From NCBI RefSeq assembly GCF_014842975.1, contig NZ_JACYXK010000029.1, positions 62,001 through 126,000 of the forward strand: DNA of 64,000 nt, read 5' to 3'. The notes under the pieces were generated by a model. The model ran no database searches. It was not told where the DNA came from and was given only the letters and a program-made list of their open reading frames with translations. Made by a program: the position numbers and the translations under genes. Shown here one piece after another: positions 54,472-63,201 of the stretch (its first letter is position 1; the number at the start of each line of letters is the position of its first letter). Source of the DNA: Rhodanobacter sp. DHB23. GTDB lineage: Bacteria > Pseudomonadota > Gammaproteobacteria > Xanthomonadales > Rhodanobacteraceae.

Positions 54472-56076
54472 ATGACCCCATCCATGGCACCATCCTCCGG
54501 ACTGCCGGACGGCCCGAGCGTGCAGCGGCTGCTGCACGAGGCGCGCCGGGCACTGGGCTCCAACCAGACCGCGTCCGCCCGGCATTGGCTGGCCCAGGCG
54601 CAGGCACTGGCGCCGGACGACGCGGAAGCCCATCGGCTGCTGGGCGTCGCCGCCCTGATCGACGGCGACAACCCGCAGGCCATCGGCCACCTGCGCGATG
54701 CGCTCGCCGTGCGCCCGGGCGACGCCACGATCCACATGACCCTGGGCAATGCCCTGTTCGAAACCGGCGAGGCCGACGCCGGGCTGGCCAGCCTGCAACG
54801 CGCCTGCGAACTCGCCCCCGGGGATGCGGCGGCCTGGTACAACCTCGGCCGGGCGCTGCAGGTCTCCGCCCGCATGCAGCCTGCATCCGAAGCACTGCGC
54901 CGCGCAGTGGAGCTCGCCCCGGATTACGCCAGGGCGCGCAATGCGCTGGCCACGGTACTGGCCAACCTCGGCGACACGGCCGCCGCCGTTGCGACGCTGC
55001 GCGAAACACTACGCAGGCACCCTGACAACGTCGACGCCTGGTTCGCCCTCGGCAACCTGAAGATCGAGCAGCTGGACGGCAGCGACGCGGTCCGGCTGCG
55101 TGGCCTGTTCCGGCAGCCCGGCCTGCCCGACGACGAACGCATCCTGGTGGGCTTCACCCTCGCCAAGGCGCTGGAGGACCAGGCCGACTACCCGGCCGCC
55201 TTCGACGTGGTGCGCGAGGCGAACGCCATGCGGCGGCGCCAGCTGTACTGGAGCCGCGACGAGGAACGCGCCCGCGTGGAAGCCATCGCGGGCGCCTTCG
55301 CACAGCCGCTGCCCAGCCCGCTGGATGACTCGCTCGGCCAGGACGTGATCTTCGTGACCTGCATGCCGCGCTCGGGCTCCACGCTGGTCGAACAGATCCT
55401 CGCCTCGCACCCGGAAGTCGACGGGGGCGACGAGATCCCCGTGCTGCCCGAGCTCCTCGACGAGGAATCGGCGCGGCGCGGCTGCCCCTTCCCGGCGTGG
55501 GTTCCCGCGGCGACCGCCGCCGACTGGCACCGCCTGGGCACGGAATACCTCGAACGCACGCGCCACTGGGGCCGGCGCCACCTTCGCTTCACCGACAAGA
55601 ACGTGGGCAACTGGGCCTTCGTCGGCGCGGCGCTGGCGATGTTGCCCGGCGCCCGCGTGGTGAACGCGCGCCGCGATCCGCTGGAAACCTGCTTCGCCTG
55701 CTACCGCCAACTGTTCGCCACCGGCATCCATTACAGCTACGACCTGGACGACATCGTGGACTACTACGCCGGCTACGCGCGGCTGGCCGCGCTGTGGCGA
55801 CAACGCTTCCCGCGGCAATACTTCGACCACGACTACGAAGCGCTGACGCAGGATGCCGAGGCGCAGATCCGCCGGCTGCTGCAGGCCTGCGGCCTTCCCT
55901 TCGACGCCGCCTGCCTCGCCCACCACCGGACCCCCCGCACCGTGCTGACGATCAGCTCGGCGCAGGTACGCCAGCCGCTGCGCGGCGGCACCGCCCGCGC
56001 CCCGCGCTACGGCGACAGGCTCGATCCATTGCGCGACCGGCTGCGCGCCGCGGGCCTGTTGCCCGCGAGCGACTGA
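54472..56076 (+). CDS. TPR-sulfotransferase, paralog 1
   Basis: A 534-residue protein. Residues 15-190 contain about five tetratricopeptide repeats, such as AAWYNLGRALQVSARMQPAS and HMTLGNALFETGEADAGLAS. The sulfotransferase domain follows: 5'-phosphosulfate-binding loop FVTCMPRSGSTLVEQIL (PRSGST at 299-304) and the 3'-phosphate motif RVVNARRDPLETCFACYRQL (400-403). It should transfer sulfate from PAPS to an unknown acceptor; TPR-sulfotransferases of this type often modify polysaccharides or peptides, including tyrosine sulfation. The ATG at 54472 is 28 bp after the glutaredoxin fusion stop. The second paralog follows after 68 bp. Confidence 0.85.
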   Translation: MTPSMAPSSGLPDGPSVQRLLHEARRALGSNQTASARHWLAQAQALAPDDAEAHRLLGVAALIDGDNPQAIGHLRDALAVRPGDATIHMTLGNALFETGEADAGLASLQRACELAPGDAAAWYNLGRALQVSARMQPASEALRRAVELAPDYARARNALATVLANLGDTAAAVATLRETLRRHPDNVDAWFALGNLKIEQLDGSDAVRLRGLFRQPGLPDDERILVGFTLAKALEDQADYPAAFDVVREANAMRRRQLYWSRDEERARVEAIAGAFAQPLPSPLDDSLGQDVIFVTCMPRSGSTLVEQILASHPEVDGGDEIPVLPELLDEESARRGCPFPAWVPAATAADWHRLGTEYLERTRHWGRRHLRFTDKNVGNWAFVGAALAMLPGARVVNARRDPLETCFACYRQLFATGIHYSYDLDDIVDYYAGYARLAALWRQRFPRQYFDHDYEALTQDAEAQIRRLLQACGLPFDAACLAHHRTPRTVLTISSAQVRQPLRGGTARAPRYGDRLDPLRDRLRAAGLLPASD

Positions 56077-56144
56077 AGCCGATCGATGCCATCGCGGCGA
56101 TCCAGACACCCGACAGCCACCTCCGTAAACAGATACCGACCGCC

Positions 56145-57710
56145 ATGCAGCGACAGACCCCCACCCAGGCCGGCATCGGCCAGCTGCTGGCAGAAGCAGG
56201 CACGGCGCTGAGCCAGGGCAAGCTGCCCGCCGCCGAGCGTGCGCTGTTGCAAGCCCTGGCCGCGGATCCCGGGCTTGCCGACGCGCAGTTCCTGTACGGC
56301 GTCACCTGCCTGATGGGCGGCCACGCCGCCAAGGCCGCCGGCTTCCTGCGCAAGGCCGTTGCGCAGCGTCCCGGCGACGCGAACATGCAAACCTACTTGG
56401 GCTGCGCTCTGCATGATGCCGGCGCACTGGACGAAGCCTTGACCCACCTGCGCCGGGCTTGCGAACTGGCACCTCGGCAAGCCAAGCACCTCTACAACCT
56501 CGGCAAGGCACTGAAGCAGCAGGGTCAATTGCGCGATGCCAACGAGGCCTTTCGCCACACGCTGGCACTGGACGGACAGCACGTGCTAGCCCGCATCGGC
56601 GTGGCTGATATCGCCACCATGCAAGGCGACATCACCCGCGCCGTAGCCGAATATCGGCACGTGCTGCGCCTGCAACCCGATCGTGCCGAGGCATGGCACG
56701 GGCTGGCCAACCTCAAAACCGAGTCGCTGGGGCCTGCCGACATCGATCTGCTTCGTCACGCTCTATACCAGCCCAATCTGCCGTCCGACACGAGGGTACT
56801 GCTCGGCTTCAGCCTGTTCCGCGCGCTAGAGGACCAACACGACTATGCCGGCGCTTTTGAAGCGCTGCGCCAGGCCAACGCGGACAAGCGACGGCAGGTG
56901 GAGTGGGATGCTGTCGCTGAACGCACGCGAATCGACCGCATCATGCAAGCCTTCAGTCCCCCTCCGCCTGTACCGACAAGCCCCGCGCTGGGGCACGAAG
57001 TCATCTTCATCGCCAGCATGCCGCGCTCGGGCTCCACGCTGGTCGAGCACATTCTCGCGACGCATCCCGATGTCGAGGGCGCCAACGAGATCTCCGACCT
57101 GCCGCAGGTGATCGAAGACGAATCGAACCGGCGCGGCCAGCCTTTTCCGCAATGGGTAGCCGCAGCCACAGCCGATGACTGGCACCGGCTGGGTCAGGAC
57201 TACCTCACCCGCACCGCGCGCTGGCGCGAGCAACGCCCGCGTTTCACCGACAAGAACGTCACCAACTGGCCGTTGCTGGGCGCCGTACGCCGCATGCTGC
57301 CCGGTGCAAAGATCATCCATTGCCACCGCGACCCGGTGGAAACCTGCTTCTCCTGCTACCGCCACCTGTTCCGACACGGCGTGCATTACAGCTACGACCT
57401 TGGCGAGATGGCCGAGCATTACCGCGACTACAGCCGCCTCAGCACGTTCTGGCTAACGCGCTATCCAAAGCACATATTGGATTTCCCCTACGAAACCCTG
57501 GTGCAAGAACCCGAGACACAGATCCGTCGCCTACTCGCCTTCTGCGACCTCTCCTTCGACGTTGCATGCCTTACGCCCCATCGAACCAGGCGCGAAGTGC
57601 TCAGCACGGCAAGTGCAGCCCAAGTGCGCGAACCTATTCGCGCGGATACGGCACACAGCACACCGTATCATGAGTGGCTGCAATTGCTGCGGGAGCAGTT
57701 GTCGAAGTAA
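56145..57710 (+). CDS. TPR-sulfotransferase, paralog 2
   Basis: A 521-residue protein with the same plan as its neighbour: TPR region (about residues 15-185, e.g. AKHLYNLGKALKQQGQLRDA) and a sulfotransferase domain with IASMPRSGSTLVEHILATHP (PRSGST at 293-298) and KIIHCHRDPVETCFSCYRHL. Similarity to paralog 1 covers the whole length, and the catalytic blocks are best conserved. Its base composition and codon use are slightly less GC-extreme than those of its neighbour, most visibly near the 3' end. A joint transcript with paralog 1 is likely; the terminator at 57838 would close it. Confidence 0.85.
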   Translation: MQRQTPTQAGIGQLLAEAGTALSQGKLPAAERALLQALAADPGLADAQFLYGVTCLMGGHAAKAAGFLRKAVAQRPGDANMQTYLGCALHDAGALDEALTHLRRACELAPRQAKHLYNLGKALKQQGQLRDANEAFRHTLALDGQHVLARIGVADIATMQGDITRAVAEYRHVLRLQPDRAEAWHGLANLKTESLGPADIDLLRHALYQPNLPSDTRVLLGFSLFRALEDQHDYAGAFEALRQANADKRRQVEWDAVAERTRIDRIMQAFSPPPPVPTSPALGHEVIFIASMPRSGSTLVEHILATHPDVEGANEISDLPQVIEDESNRRGQPFPQWVAAATADDWHRLGQDYLTRTARWREQRPRFTDKNVTNWPLLGAVRRMLPGAKIIHCHRDPVETCFSCYRHLFRHGVHYSYDLGEMAEHYRDYSRLSTFWLTRYPKHILDFPYETLVQEPETQIRRLLAFCDLSFDVACLTPHRTRREVLSTASAAQVREPIRADTAHSTPYHEWLQLLREQLSK

Positions 57711-57837
57711 CACGAGAAACGTGTACAAAGTCCGAGACGGACACTCCCATCACGACAGGCATCCCGATGGCCTGATCCTTACATGGCTTCTTCGTTCCAC
57801 GTACGAACGAGGGCACTTGCCAAGGCAAACACCATAA

Positions 57838-57869
57838 AACAAGGCCGCCGGTTGCCCGGCGGCCTTGTT
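57838..57869. terminator. bidirectional rho-independent terminator
   Basis: AACAAGGCCGCCGG (57838-57851) pairs perfectly with CCGGCGGCCTTGTT (57856-57869) around TTGC. On the minus strand the stem is followed by a T tract (TTTTATGG), ending the TonB-receptor gene; the plus strand side ends the sulfotransferase unit. Confidence 0.85.
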
Positions 57870-57930
57870 GGTTTATGCATCTCTTTCCCTCATGCCGGCG
57901 CTACGACGACATGAGGTTGGAGAGTGCGGC

Positions 57931-60900
57931 TTACCATTCGTACTTCGCAGTAAGCGTCAAGTAACGCGGCATTTCCGTCGCGATCGGAGTGTTGTAGATC
58001 GGATTGTACACAGACACTCCGTTGCCCTGGGCACCAGGATCGATGGCGTAACCGCTGGTGTAGAGCGTCGGCTTCTGCTCATTGAGCACGTTGTGCACTG
58101 CCGCTTGCAGGGTGAGGTGCTTGTTCGCCCACTCCGGCGTGTACGTCACGCTCAGGTTGAGCTGATGGGTCCACGGCGTAAAGCCACTGGCGCCCGGAGC
58201 AGACGGTTGGCCACCGGTACCCACAGGATGGCCACTGGCGTCCACCACGCCCGAGATTCCGCTCGGCACACCACCGCAGAAGTGCTCATAGGGGCCGCCA
58301 TACAGGTCCGGATCAATCGTGGGACCGTAACCGCTCAAGCAGACCTTCGGCGAACCCGACTGGATGATGACGGTGGCGCTGACCATCCACTCCGGCGTAA
58401 TGGCATAGGAGCCGAAAGCCTTGAGCGTGTGGCGATGGTCATTGGGCAGATCACCATTGGTGTTCGCCTCGATGTCCGTGTAATCCCAGTTCGCCGTAGT
58501 GCTACCGGAAAAATGGCTGCCCTGAGAGTTCGTGGTCTGCCCCGTCGCGGTATCGGTCGGACCTTCGTCGGTACCGTACGACTTGGAGAACACGTAGTCG
58601 ATCTTGCCGAACCACTTGCCGTCCCACGTATGTTCCAGATAGGTATCCAGAGCATAGTACTTGCGCGACGGCGACACCGGGTACGTAGCAAGGAAGCCTT
58701 GCGTGACCCCCTGTCCCGTGTTCGGATTCCAGACATACAGCGTGCCATCGGCCTGCGGGATGTAGTTGGTCTTGCCCGGATTGACCAGGGCACCAGCGGC
58801 ACCGTCGAAGATATCGGTGTCGTCGATGAAGTTACCCGTCCTCTCATAGGTTCCCTGCATGCCAAGCACCAGACCGCTATCGCCGAGCATCTTCTGGAAA
58901 CCCAGCACGAACTCGTCCTGATACTCCGGCTTGAGGTTGGTCGAGGCATAGTCCTTGCCACTGCCGGGGACGCCATTCTCACCATCCGGCGAGTAGTACC
59001 CTGGCGTTGTCACACCCGGAGCCAAGACCACGGGAAGCGGGGTCAGCCCGGTCGGAACACCAGTCGCGCTGACGCCGGTATAGGTATAGGTGACTTCGCC
59101 GTTGATCGTGCCCATCGCCGAGTTACGCGTCGCCAGACCCGCCGGCAAGGCCAGGTAGTAGCGACCTGCGTTACCGAAGACCTTGAACGAGCTGTCGCCG
59201 AACACGTCCCAGCTGAAACCCAGGCGTGGCGCCCATTGCGGGCTGGTTTCCCTCACATAGGCAATACCCGTCGGACCGAGGTTTTCGAACTGGTCGTTGC
59301 GCAGACCAAGGTCAAGCAGCAGGTTGGGCGTAACCTGCCAACGGTCTTCCACGTACTGTGCCTTCTGACGGACAGCCAGATTCACGTCCGAACCGAAGAA
59401 ATTCTCCGTGACGTAGTTGCCCACCACGGGAGCATTGACGTAAGGCGCTCCATTGACGCCCGAGTAGGGCGGCAGGCCGCTGGTATACGTATAGCTACCG
59501 CCGCCAAGGGTCTCGAAACCGTCGTGATCGTCACGGTACTGGATGTTGTCGATACCGAACTTGATGTCGTGATCGGGCGTGACCTTCCAGTCAAAGTCGA
59601 CACGCAGGTTGGCGGTCTTGGTGGTGTGATCCGCGTTGGCGATGGTTGTATCGACCAGGTTCGGGACGGTGACGCCCGCCGGTACAGGGACTCCCGAGAA
59701 AGACACCGGCGCTTCATCACCACCAGCGAAGGCACTGTAGTACTGCCCCGTCATCACGCCGTACTGCAATTCAAGCGTGAGGTCATCGGTGATGTACGAG
59801 GTGTACTTGAGGATGCCGATCTTATAGGTGTTCTTGGTCGTTACACCCGGACCATAGAACGAACCAATGCTCTGGTTCGAGTAGTTGTAGTTGTAGAAGT
59901 TGCTGCTGGTCTCGTCCTGCTGGGTCTGGACGCCCGTGAACTCCAGCACATTATTGTCGTTGATGTTCCAGTCCAGCTTGCCGTAGAGCTTCGGCGACTT
60001 CGTGGCCTCTGACTGATAGAAACCCGACGGCGACGTCAGGCCATTGTTCCCCACGCCTTGCCCGATGCTGTCGTGCTGCCATTCAGCCGTGATGAAGAAG
60101 AACAGCTTGTCCTTGATCAGCGGGCCGCTGAGGTAAGCGTCATACACCGTCTCCCAATTGCTGTTCTGCCTCTTCCCGTAGTCGATCTGACCATAGCCGG
60201 CGGGATAGTTCGTGGTGCCCTGAGTGGGGTTCAGATAAGGCTTGCCAGCACTGGTCTCAGCACCGACCGGCGTATTTGGGTTGCTGTAATAGACGTTGTC
60301 GAAGCTGCCCTGTGCCCAAGACGGCTGCCAGGATACGTATACACCGGCATGCCAGTCGTTGCTGCCACGCTGACCGATCTGGCTGATCACGCCACCGGTT
60401 GAACGACCGTATTCGGGGCCGTAGCCGGAAGTGATGGTCTGCTGTTCGGAAATGGCGAAGAACGGCAACTCAACACCACCCGAGCCACCGATCGGATCGG
60501 TGGTGTTGAAACCGTTGAGGTAATAGGCATTTTCCACGACAGTGTTGCCGCCCATGGAAACCAGCGGCTCGCCCGTCGGGCCTGTACCCAAGGAGGCGCC
60601 GCCAAAGCTCACGCCCGGAGCCAGCATTGCAATGTCTTCGGCACTGTGAGCCACCGGCAGAGTCTTCAACTGCTGCGCAGTAATCACCGAAGTCTGGCGG
60701 GTGGAAGACACGTCGATCGCCGGCAACGAGTTGGCCGTGACCGTGACGCTGGAGAGGTTCTGCACATTGTTGCTGGCGGCGGAGAACGCCACCGGGGTGC
60801 CGCCCGCCACGCTCACCTGCACGTGGTCATGCGTGGACACCACGCTGCCATTCTGCATCAACGACACGGTGTAGTCGCCCACCGGCAACTGGTTGGCGCC

Positions 60901-61128
60901 ATAGCGGCCGTCGCTGCCGACCGCCACTTCGCGGGTCAGGCCGGTCTGGTTGTTGACGATGCGCACCGTCTCGCCGGCCGACACCGGCGCGGTACCGAAC
61001 ACGGAGCCGGTGGTGGCCTGCGCCAGCACCTGGCCCGTCATGCCGACGCCGGCGACGATGGCCACGGCCAGCGCGGTGCGGCGCAATACGGAACGACGCG
61101 TTTCGCTATTGAACTTCTGGATATTCAT
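57931..61128 (-). CDS. Oar-like TonB-dependent receptor with N-terminal carboxypeptidase-like domain
   Basis: A 1065-residue outer-membrane protein. The signal peptide ends in VLAQ (residues 1-37, with two basic clusters). About residues 40-110 form a carboxypeptidase regulatory-like (CarboxypepD_reg) domain (GETVRIVNNQTGLTREVAVG). The plug starts around TRQTSVITAQQLKTLPVAHS and contains YLNGFNTTDPIGGSGGVELP. The barrel makes up the rest, with a C-terminal aromatic residue (YLTLTAKYEW) needed for Bam-mediated insertion. It resembles the Oar group of large receptors, which transport unknown bulky substrates (peptides, glycans). A -35/-10 pair lies at 61298-61327, giving a leader of about 160 bases. 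Confidence 0.9.
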   Translation of the reverse strand: MNIQKFNSETRRSVLRRTALAVAIVAGVGMTGQVLAQATTGSVFGTAPVSAGETVRIVNNQTGLTREVAVGSDGRYGANQLPVGDYTVSLMQNGSVVSTHDHVQVSVAGGTPVAFSAASNNVQNLSSVTVTANSLPAIDVSSTRQTSVITAQQLKTLPVAHSAEDIAMLAPGVSFGGASLGTGPTGEPLVSMGGNTVVENAYYLNGFNTTDPIGGSGGVELPFFAISEQQTITSGYGPEYGRSTGGVISQIGQRGSNDWHAGVYVSWQPSWAQGSFDNVYYSNPNTPVGAETSAGKPYLNPTQGTTNYPAGYGQIDYGKRQNSNWETVYDAYLSGPLIKDKLFFFITAEWQHDSIGQGVGNNGLTSPSGFYQSEATKSPKLYGKLDWNINDNNVLEFTGVQTQQDETSSNFYNYNYSNQSIGSFYGPGVTTKNTYKIGILKYTSYITDDLTLELQYGVMTGQYYSAFAGGDEAPVSFSGVPVPAGVTVPNLVDTTIANADHTTKTANLRVDFDWKVTPDHDIKFGIDNIQYRDDHDGFETLGGGSYTYTSGLPPYSGVNGAPYVNAPVVGNYVTENFFGSDVNLAVRQKAQYVEDRWQVTPNLLLDLGLRNDQFENLGPTGIAYVRETSPQWAPRLGFSWDVFGDSSFKVFGNAGRYYLALPAGLATRNSAMGTINGEVTYTYTGVSATGVPTGLTPLPVVLAPGVTTPGYYSPDGENGVPGSGKDYASTNLKPEYQDEFVLGFQKMLGDSGLVLGMQGTYERTGNFIDDTDIFDGAAGALVNPGKTNYIPQADGTLYVWNPNTGQGVTQGFLATYPVSPSRKYYALDTYLEHTWDGKWFGKIDYVFSKSYGTDEGPTDTATGQTTNSQGSHFSGSTTANWDYTDIEANTNGDLPNDHRHTLKAFGSYAITPEWMVSATVIIQSGSPKVCLSGYGPTIDPDLYGGPYEHFCGGVPSGISGVVDASGHPVGTGGQPSAPGASGFTPWTHQLNLSVTYTPEWANKHLTLQAAVHNVLNEQKPTLYTSGYAIDPGAQGNGVSVYNPIYNTPIATEMPRYLTLTAKYEW

Positions 61129-61301
61129 GAGATCAGAAACTCCCCGGTAAAAATGACTACTTCAAAGCGAGAAAGCAGAGCGGCTGCGATTTCCACTTGA
61201 ACGTCGCCATGACCTGGGCCATGGCGCAATTGAAGCGGGGCATACCTAAAGCCACAGCCACTGCCACACTCGCCGCAATGCTGCTTCTTGCTGGCCGACA
61301 T
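61125..61301 (-). CDS. possible small ORF in the TonB-receptor leader
   Basis: A 58-codon frame starting at an ATG at 61301 and ending in a TGA that overlaps the receptor start codon (ATGA). The product would begin MSASKKQHCGECGSGCGFRY, with four closely spaced cysteines, and end with a short hydrophobic segment EVVIFTGEFLIS. The start codon sits on the proposed -10 element and no ribosome-binding site is seen, so it may be a coincidence. If real it would be a leader peptide. Low confidence. Confidence 0.25.
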   Translation of the reverse strand: MSASKKQHCGECGSGCGFRYAPLQLRHGPGHGDVQVEIAAALLSRFEVVIFTGEFLIS

Positions 61302-61327
61302 TACGCATTCCGCTAACACAAAGTCAA
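61298..61327 (-). promoter_or_regulatory. candidate sigma-70 promoter of the TonB receptor
   Basis: On the minus strand TTGACT (complement of 61322-61327) and TAATGT (complement of 61298-61303) are 18 bases apart. It sits in the only clearly AT-rich stretch of this region (about 61310-61430). The start codon lies about 170 bases downstream. Confidence 0.5.
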
Positions 61328-61965
61328 CATTCAAGAAATTGCGTACGCAGGCAAAAAATTACGAGGTGTTGCAAATAATCGATTCGAAATTTATTGCGTG
61401 ATCGGCGTATTAATTTGGCGCCAACAGTACATTTGAAAGTGGCAATAGCCTCCCTGTGCCCGGGCACGCCTGAATCGACCGAAGATCAAACAGCAATCCG
61501 CACATCCACCAGCCTGTTGCCGGCAGATGCCGGCAAGGCACGCGCTCCAGCCGGGCAGGCGACACCGCATTTTCATGCGACAGGGGCGCCACTGTTGGTC
61601 CCCGACACTGCAACACTTGCCGACGGACGGTTAAAGCCGCCAGAGCCACCGGGTTCCTGCGCGAAACCATCGCGCATCCCGCGAACGCCGATGCATCACA
61701 AGATGTATCCGGGTGACACCCTGCCCTGCGGAATGTCCATGCGGTGGACAAGGCACTGCCCCAGCTCCAGCGGACAGACGAATCGAGGCGAAGGCGCAGC
61801 AGGCACAGGGCCCGGCGACCTTATGCTTCCCATGCATATCATCTCCGTCAGCCTCGCCCGGCTGGCGATGGGATCCGACCAGAGGCTTCTTCATGCCGGG
61901 CAAGACCAAACCCTCGACGGATCCCCCTTCGCCATCTCAAGGAAGGTCTGATCAACCGGGTTCTT

Positions 61966-62056
61966 GCTCGTCATTCCTGCGCAGGCAGGACAAAAGCGAG
62001 CTATGCGGGCGTTCTGCGCGCCATGCGCTTGTCCAGCCTGCGCTGGGATGACGAGC
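61966..62056. repeat. 91-bp element with GCTCGTCATYCC inverted ends
   Basis: The left arm (61966-61986) begins GCTCGTCATTCCTGCGCAGG and the right arm (62036-62056), read on the other strand, begins GCTCGTCATCCCAGCGCAGG; 19 of 21 bases match. The centre is about 49 bp. It belongs to the widespread CGTCATTCC...GGAATGACG type of intergenic repeat. Confidence 0.7.
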
Positions 62057-62105
62057 AAAATCAGCATCCATGAGATATGTGGCCAACCAGGAAACCTCCG
62101 ATTTC

Positions 62106-62142
62106 GCTCGTCATCGCATCCCAGCGAAAGCTGGAATGACGC
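62106..62142. repeat. second GCTCGTCAT repeat copy with compact stem
   Basis: GCTCGTCATCGCATCCCAGC is followed by GAAAGCTGGAATGACGC; CCAGC and GCTGG pair around GAAA. This is the shorter, hairpin version of the element at 61966-62056, 50 bp away. Confidence 0.65.
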
Positions 62143-62250
62143 GCCGGAAATCTACTTCCGACCTCGCCTGGGCCAGACCCCTCAAGCCAGACGCGTGGCA
62201 CTGGTTGGGCTTGCCACCGATCAGGCCGGGCATGACCGGGTGGACCTGCC

Positions 62251-63042
62251 TCACTCCCCCTCGCCATCCTCCTCGAAGCGCAGGTGCTTGACGCTGCGCC
62301 CGTTGCGGCGGACCAGCTTGAGCGCCTCGATGCCGATGCGGATGTGCGCCTCGACGTATTTCTCGGTGACCTTGCGGTCGCTGGCCTCGGTCTTCACGCC
62401 TTCGGGGATCATCGGCTGGTCGGACACCAGCAGCAGCGCGCCGCAGGGGATCTCGTTGGCGAAGCCGGCGGCGAAGATGGTGGCGGTCTCCATGTCGATC
62501 GCCATGCTGCGCGTCTGGCGCAGCCGCTCCTTGAACGCTTCGTCGTGTTCCCAGACGCGGCGGTTGGTGGTGTAGACGGTGCCGGTCCAGTAGTCGTGGC
62601 CGAGGTCGCGGATCATGGTGGAGACGGCGCGCTGCAACTGGAACGCGGGCAGGGCCGGCACCTCGGGCGGCAAGTAGTCGTTGCTGGTGCCCTCGCCGCG
62701 GATCGCGGCGATCGGCAGCACCAGGTCGCCGATCTGGTTCTTCTTCTTGAGCCCGCCGCACTTGCCGAGGAACAGCGCGGCCTGCGGCCTGATCGCACCG
62801 AGCAGGTCCATCACGGTGGCGGCGTTGGGGCTGCCCATGCCGAAGTTGACGAGGGTGATGCCGTCGGCGGTGGCGTTGGGCATGGGGCGGTCGCGGCCGT
62901 GCACCTCCACGCCGTGCCAGTCGGCGAACAGGTCCACGTAGTGGCCGAAGTTGGTGAGCAGGATGTACTGGCCGAACTGCTCCAGCGGCGTGCCGGTGTA
63001 GCGCGGCAGCCAGTTGGCGACGATCTCGTGCTTGTCCTTCAT
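62251..63042 (-). CDS. amn: AMP nucleosidase
   Basis: A 263-residue enzyme with the catalytic nucleoside phosphorylase-like fold: QYILLTNFGHYVDLFADWHG, LVNFGMGSPNAATVMDLLGA, LFLGKCGGLKKKNQIGDLVL, YWTGTVYTTNRRVWEHDEAF, SMAIDMETATIFAAGFANEI and LLVSDQPMIPEGVKTEASDR. It hydrolyses AMP to adenine and ribose 5-phosphate. It is much shorter than E. coli Amn (484 residues) because it lacks the N-terminal regulatory domain; the short form is common. The ATG at 63042 is divergent from the DegV-family gene. Confidence 0.88.
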   Translation of the reverse strand: MKDKHEIVANWLPRYTGTPLEQFGQYILLTNFGHYVDLFADWHGVEVHGRDRPMPNATADGITLVNFGMGSPNAATVMDLLGAIRPQAALFLGKCGGLKKKNQIGDLVLPIAAIRGEGTSNDYLPPEVPALPAFQLQRAVSTMIRDLGHDYWTGTVYTTNRRVWEHDEAFKERLRQTRSMAIDMETATIFAAGFANEIPCGALLLVSDQPMIPEGVKTEASDRKVTEKYVEAHIRIGIEALKLVRRNGRSVKHLRFEEDGEGE

Positions 63043-63201
63043 GGGGTATTGCCTTGTCGGATGTGTCCTTCCGCCGGCCCGGCGGAAGCTGACCGGCGAC
63101 GCCACGCCGGCGGGTTCCTGGAGTCTGCCTTCATTATGTACGCTGCCCGCCGATCTGCACCGTGTTATGTTGCGATCGCCACACAAACAGGGCCACGACA
63201 C

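Larger units (their letters stand above)
61329..62250. other. gene-poor region between TonB receptor and amn
   Basis: About 920 bp with no convincing gene. The first 100 bp are AT-rich and belong to the receptor promoter. Open frames of 100-185 codons exist on both strands, but they are Pro/Arg/Ser-rich, lack ribosome-binding sites and show no domain. The 3' part holds a 91-bp inverted-repeat element (61966-62056) and a further copy (62106-62142). A decayed gene cannot be excluded. Confidence 0.45.

Noticed and set aside
57711-57837. Possible small RNA or tRNA in the AT-richer spacer after the sulfotransferases
   Set aside because: No cloverleaf can be folded and no promoter is visible; the only clear structure is the terminator at 57838-57869.
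61394-61951. 185-codon open frame on the plus strand in the TonB-receptor/amn spacer
   Set aside because: Pro/Ser/Arg-rich composition, no ribosome-binding site, no domain, and its 5' end runs through the AT-rich promoter-like region.
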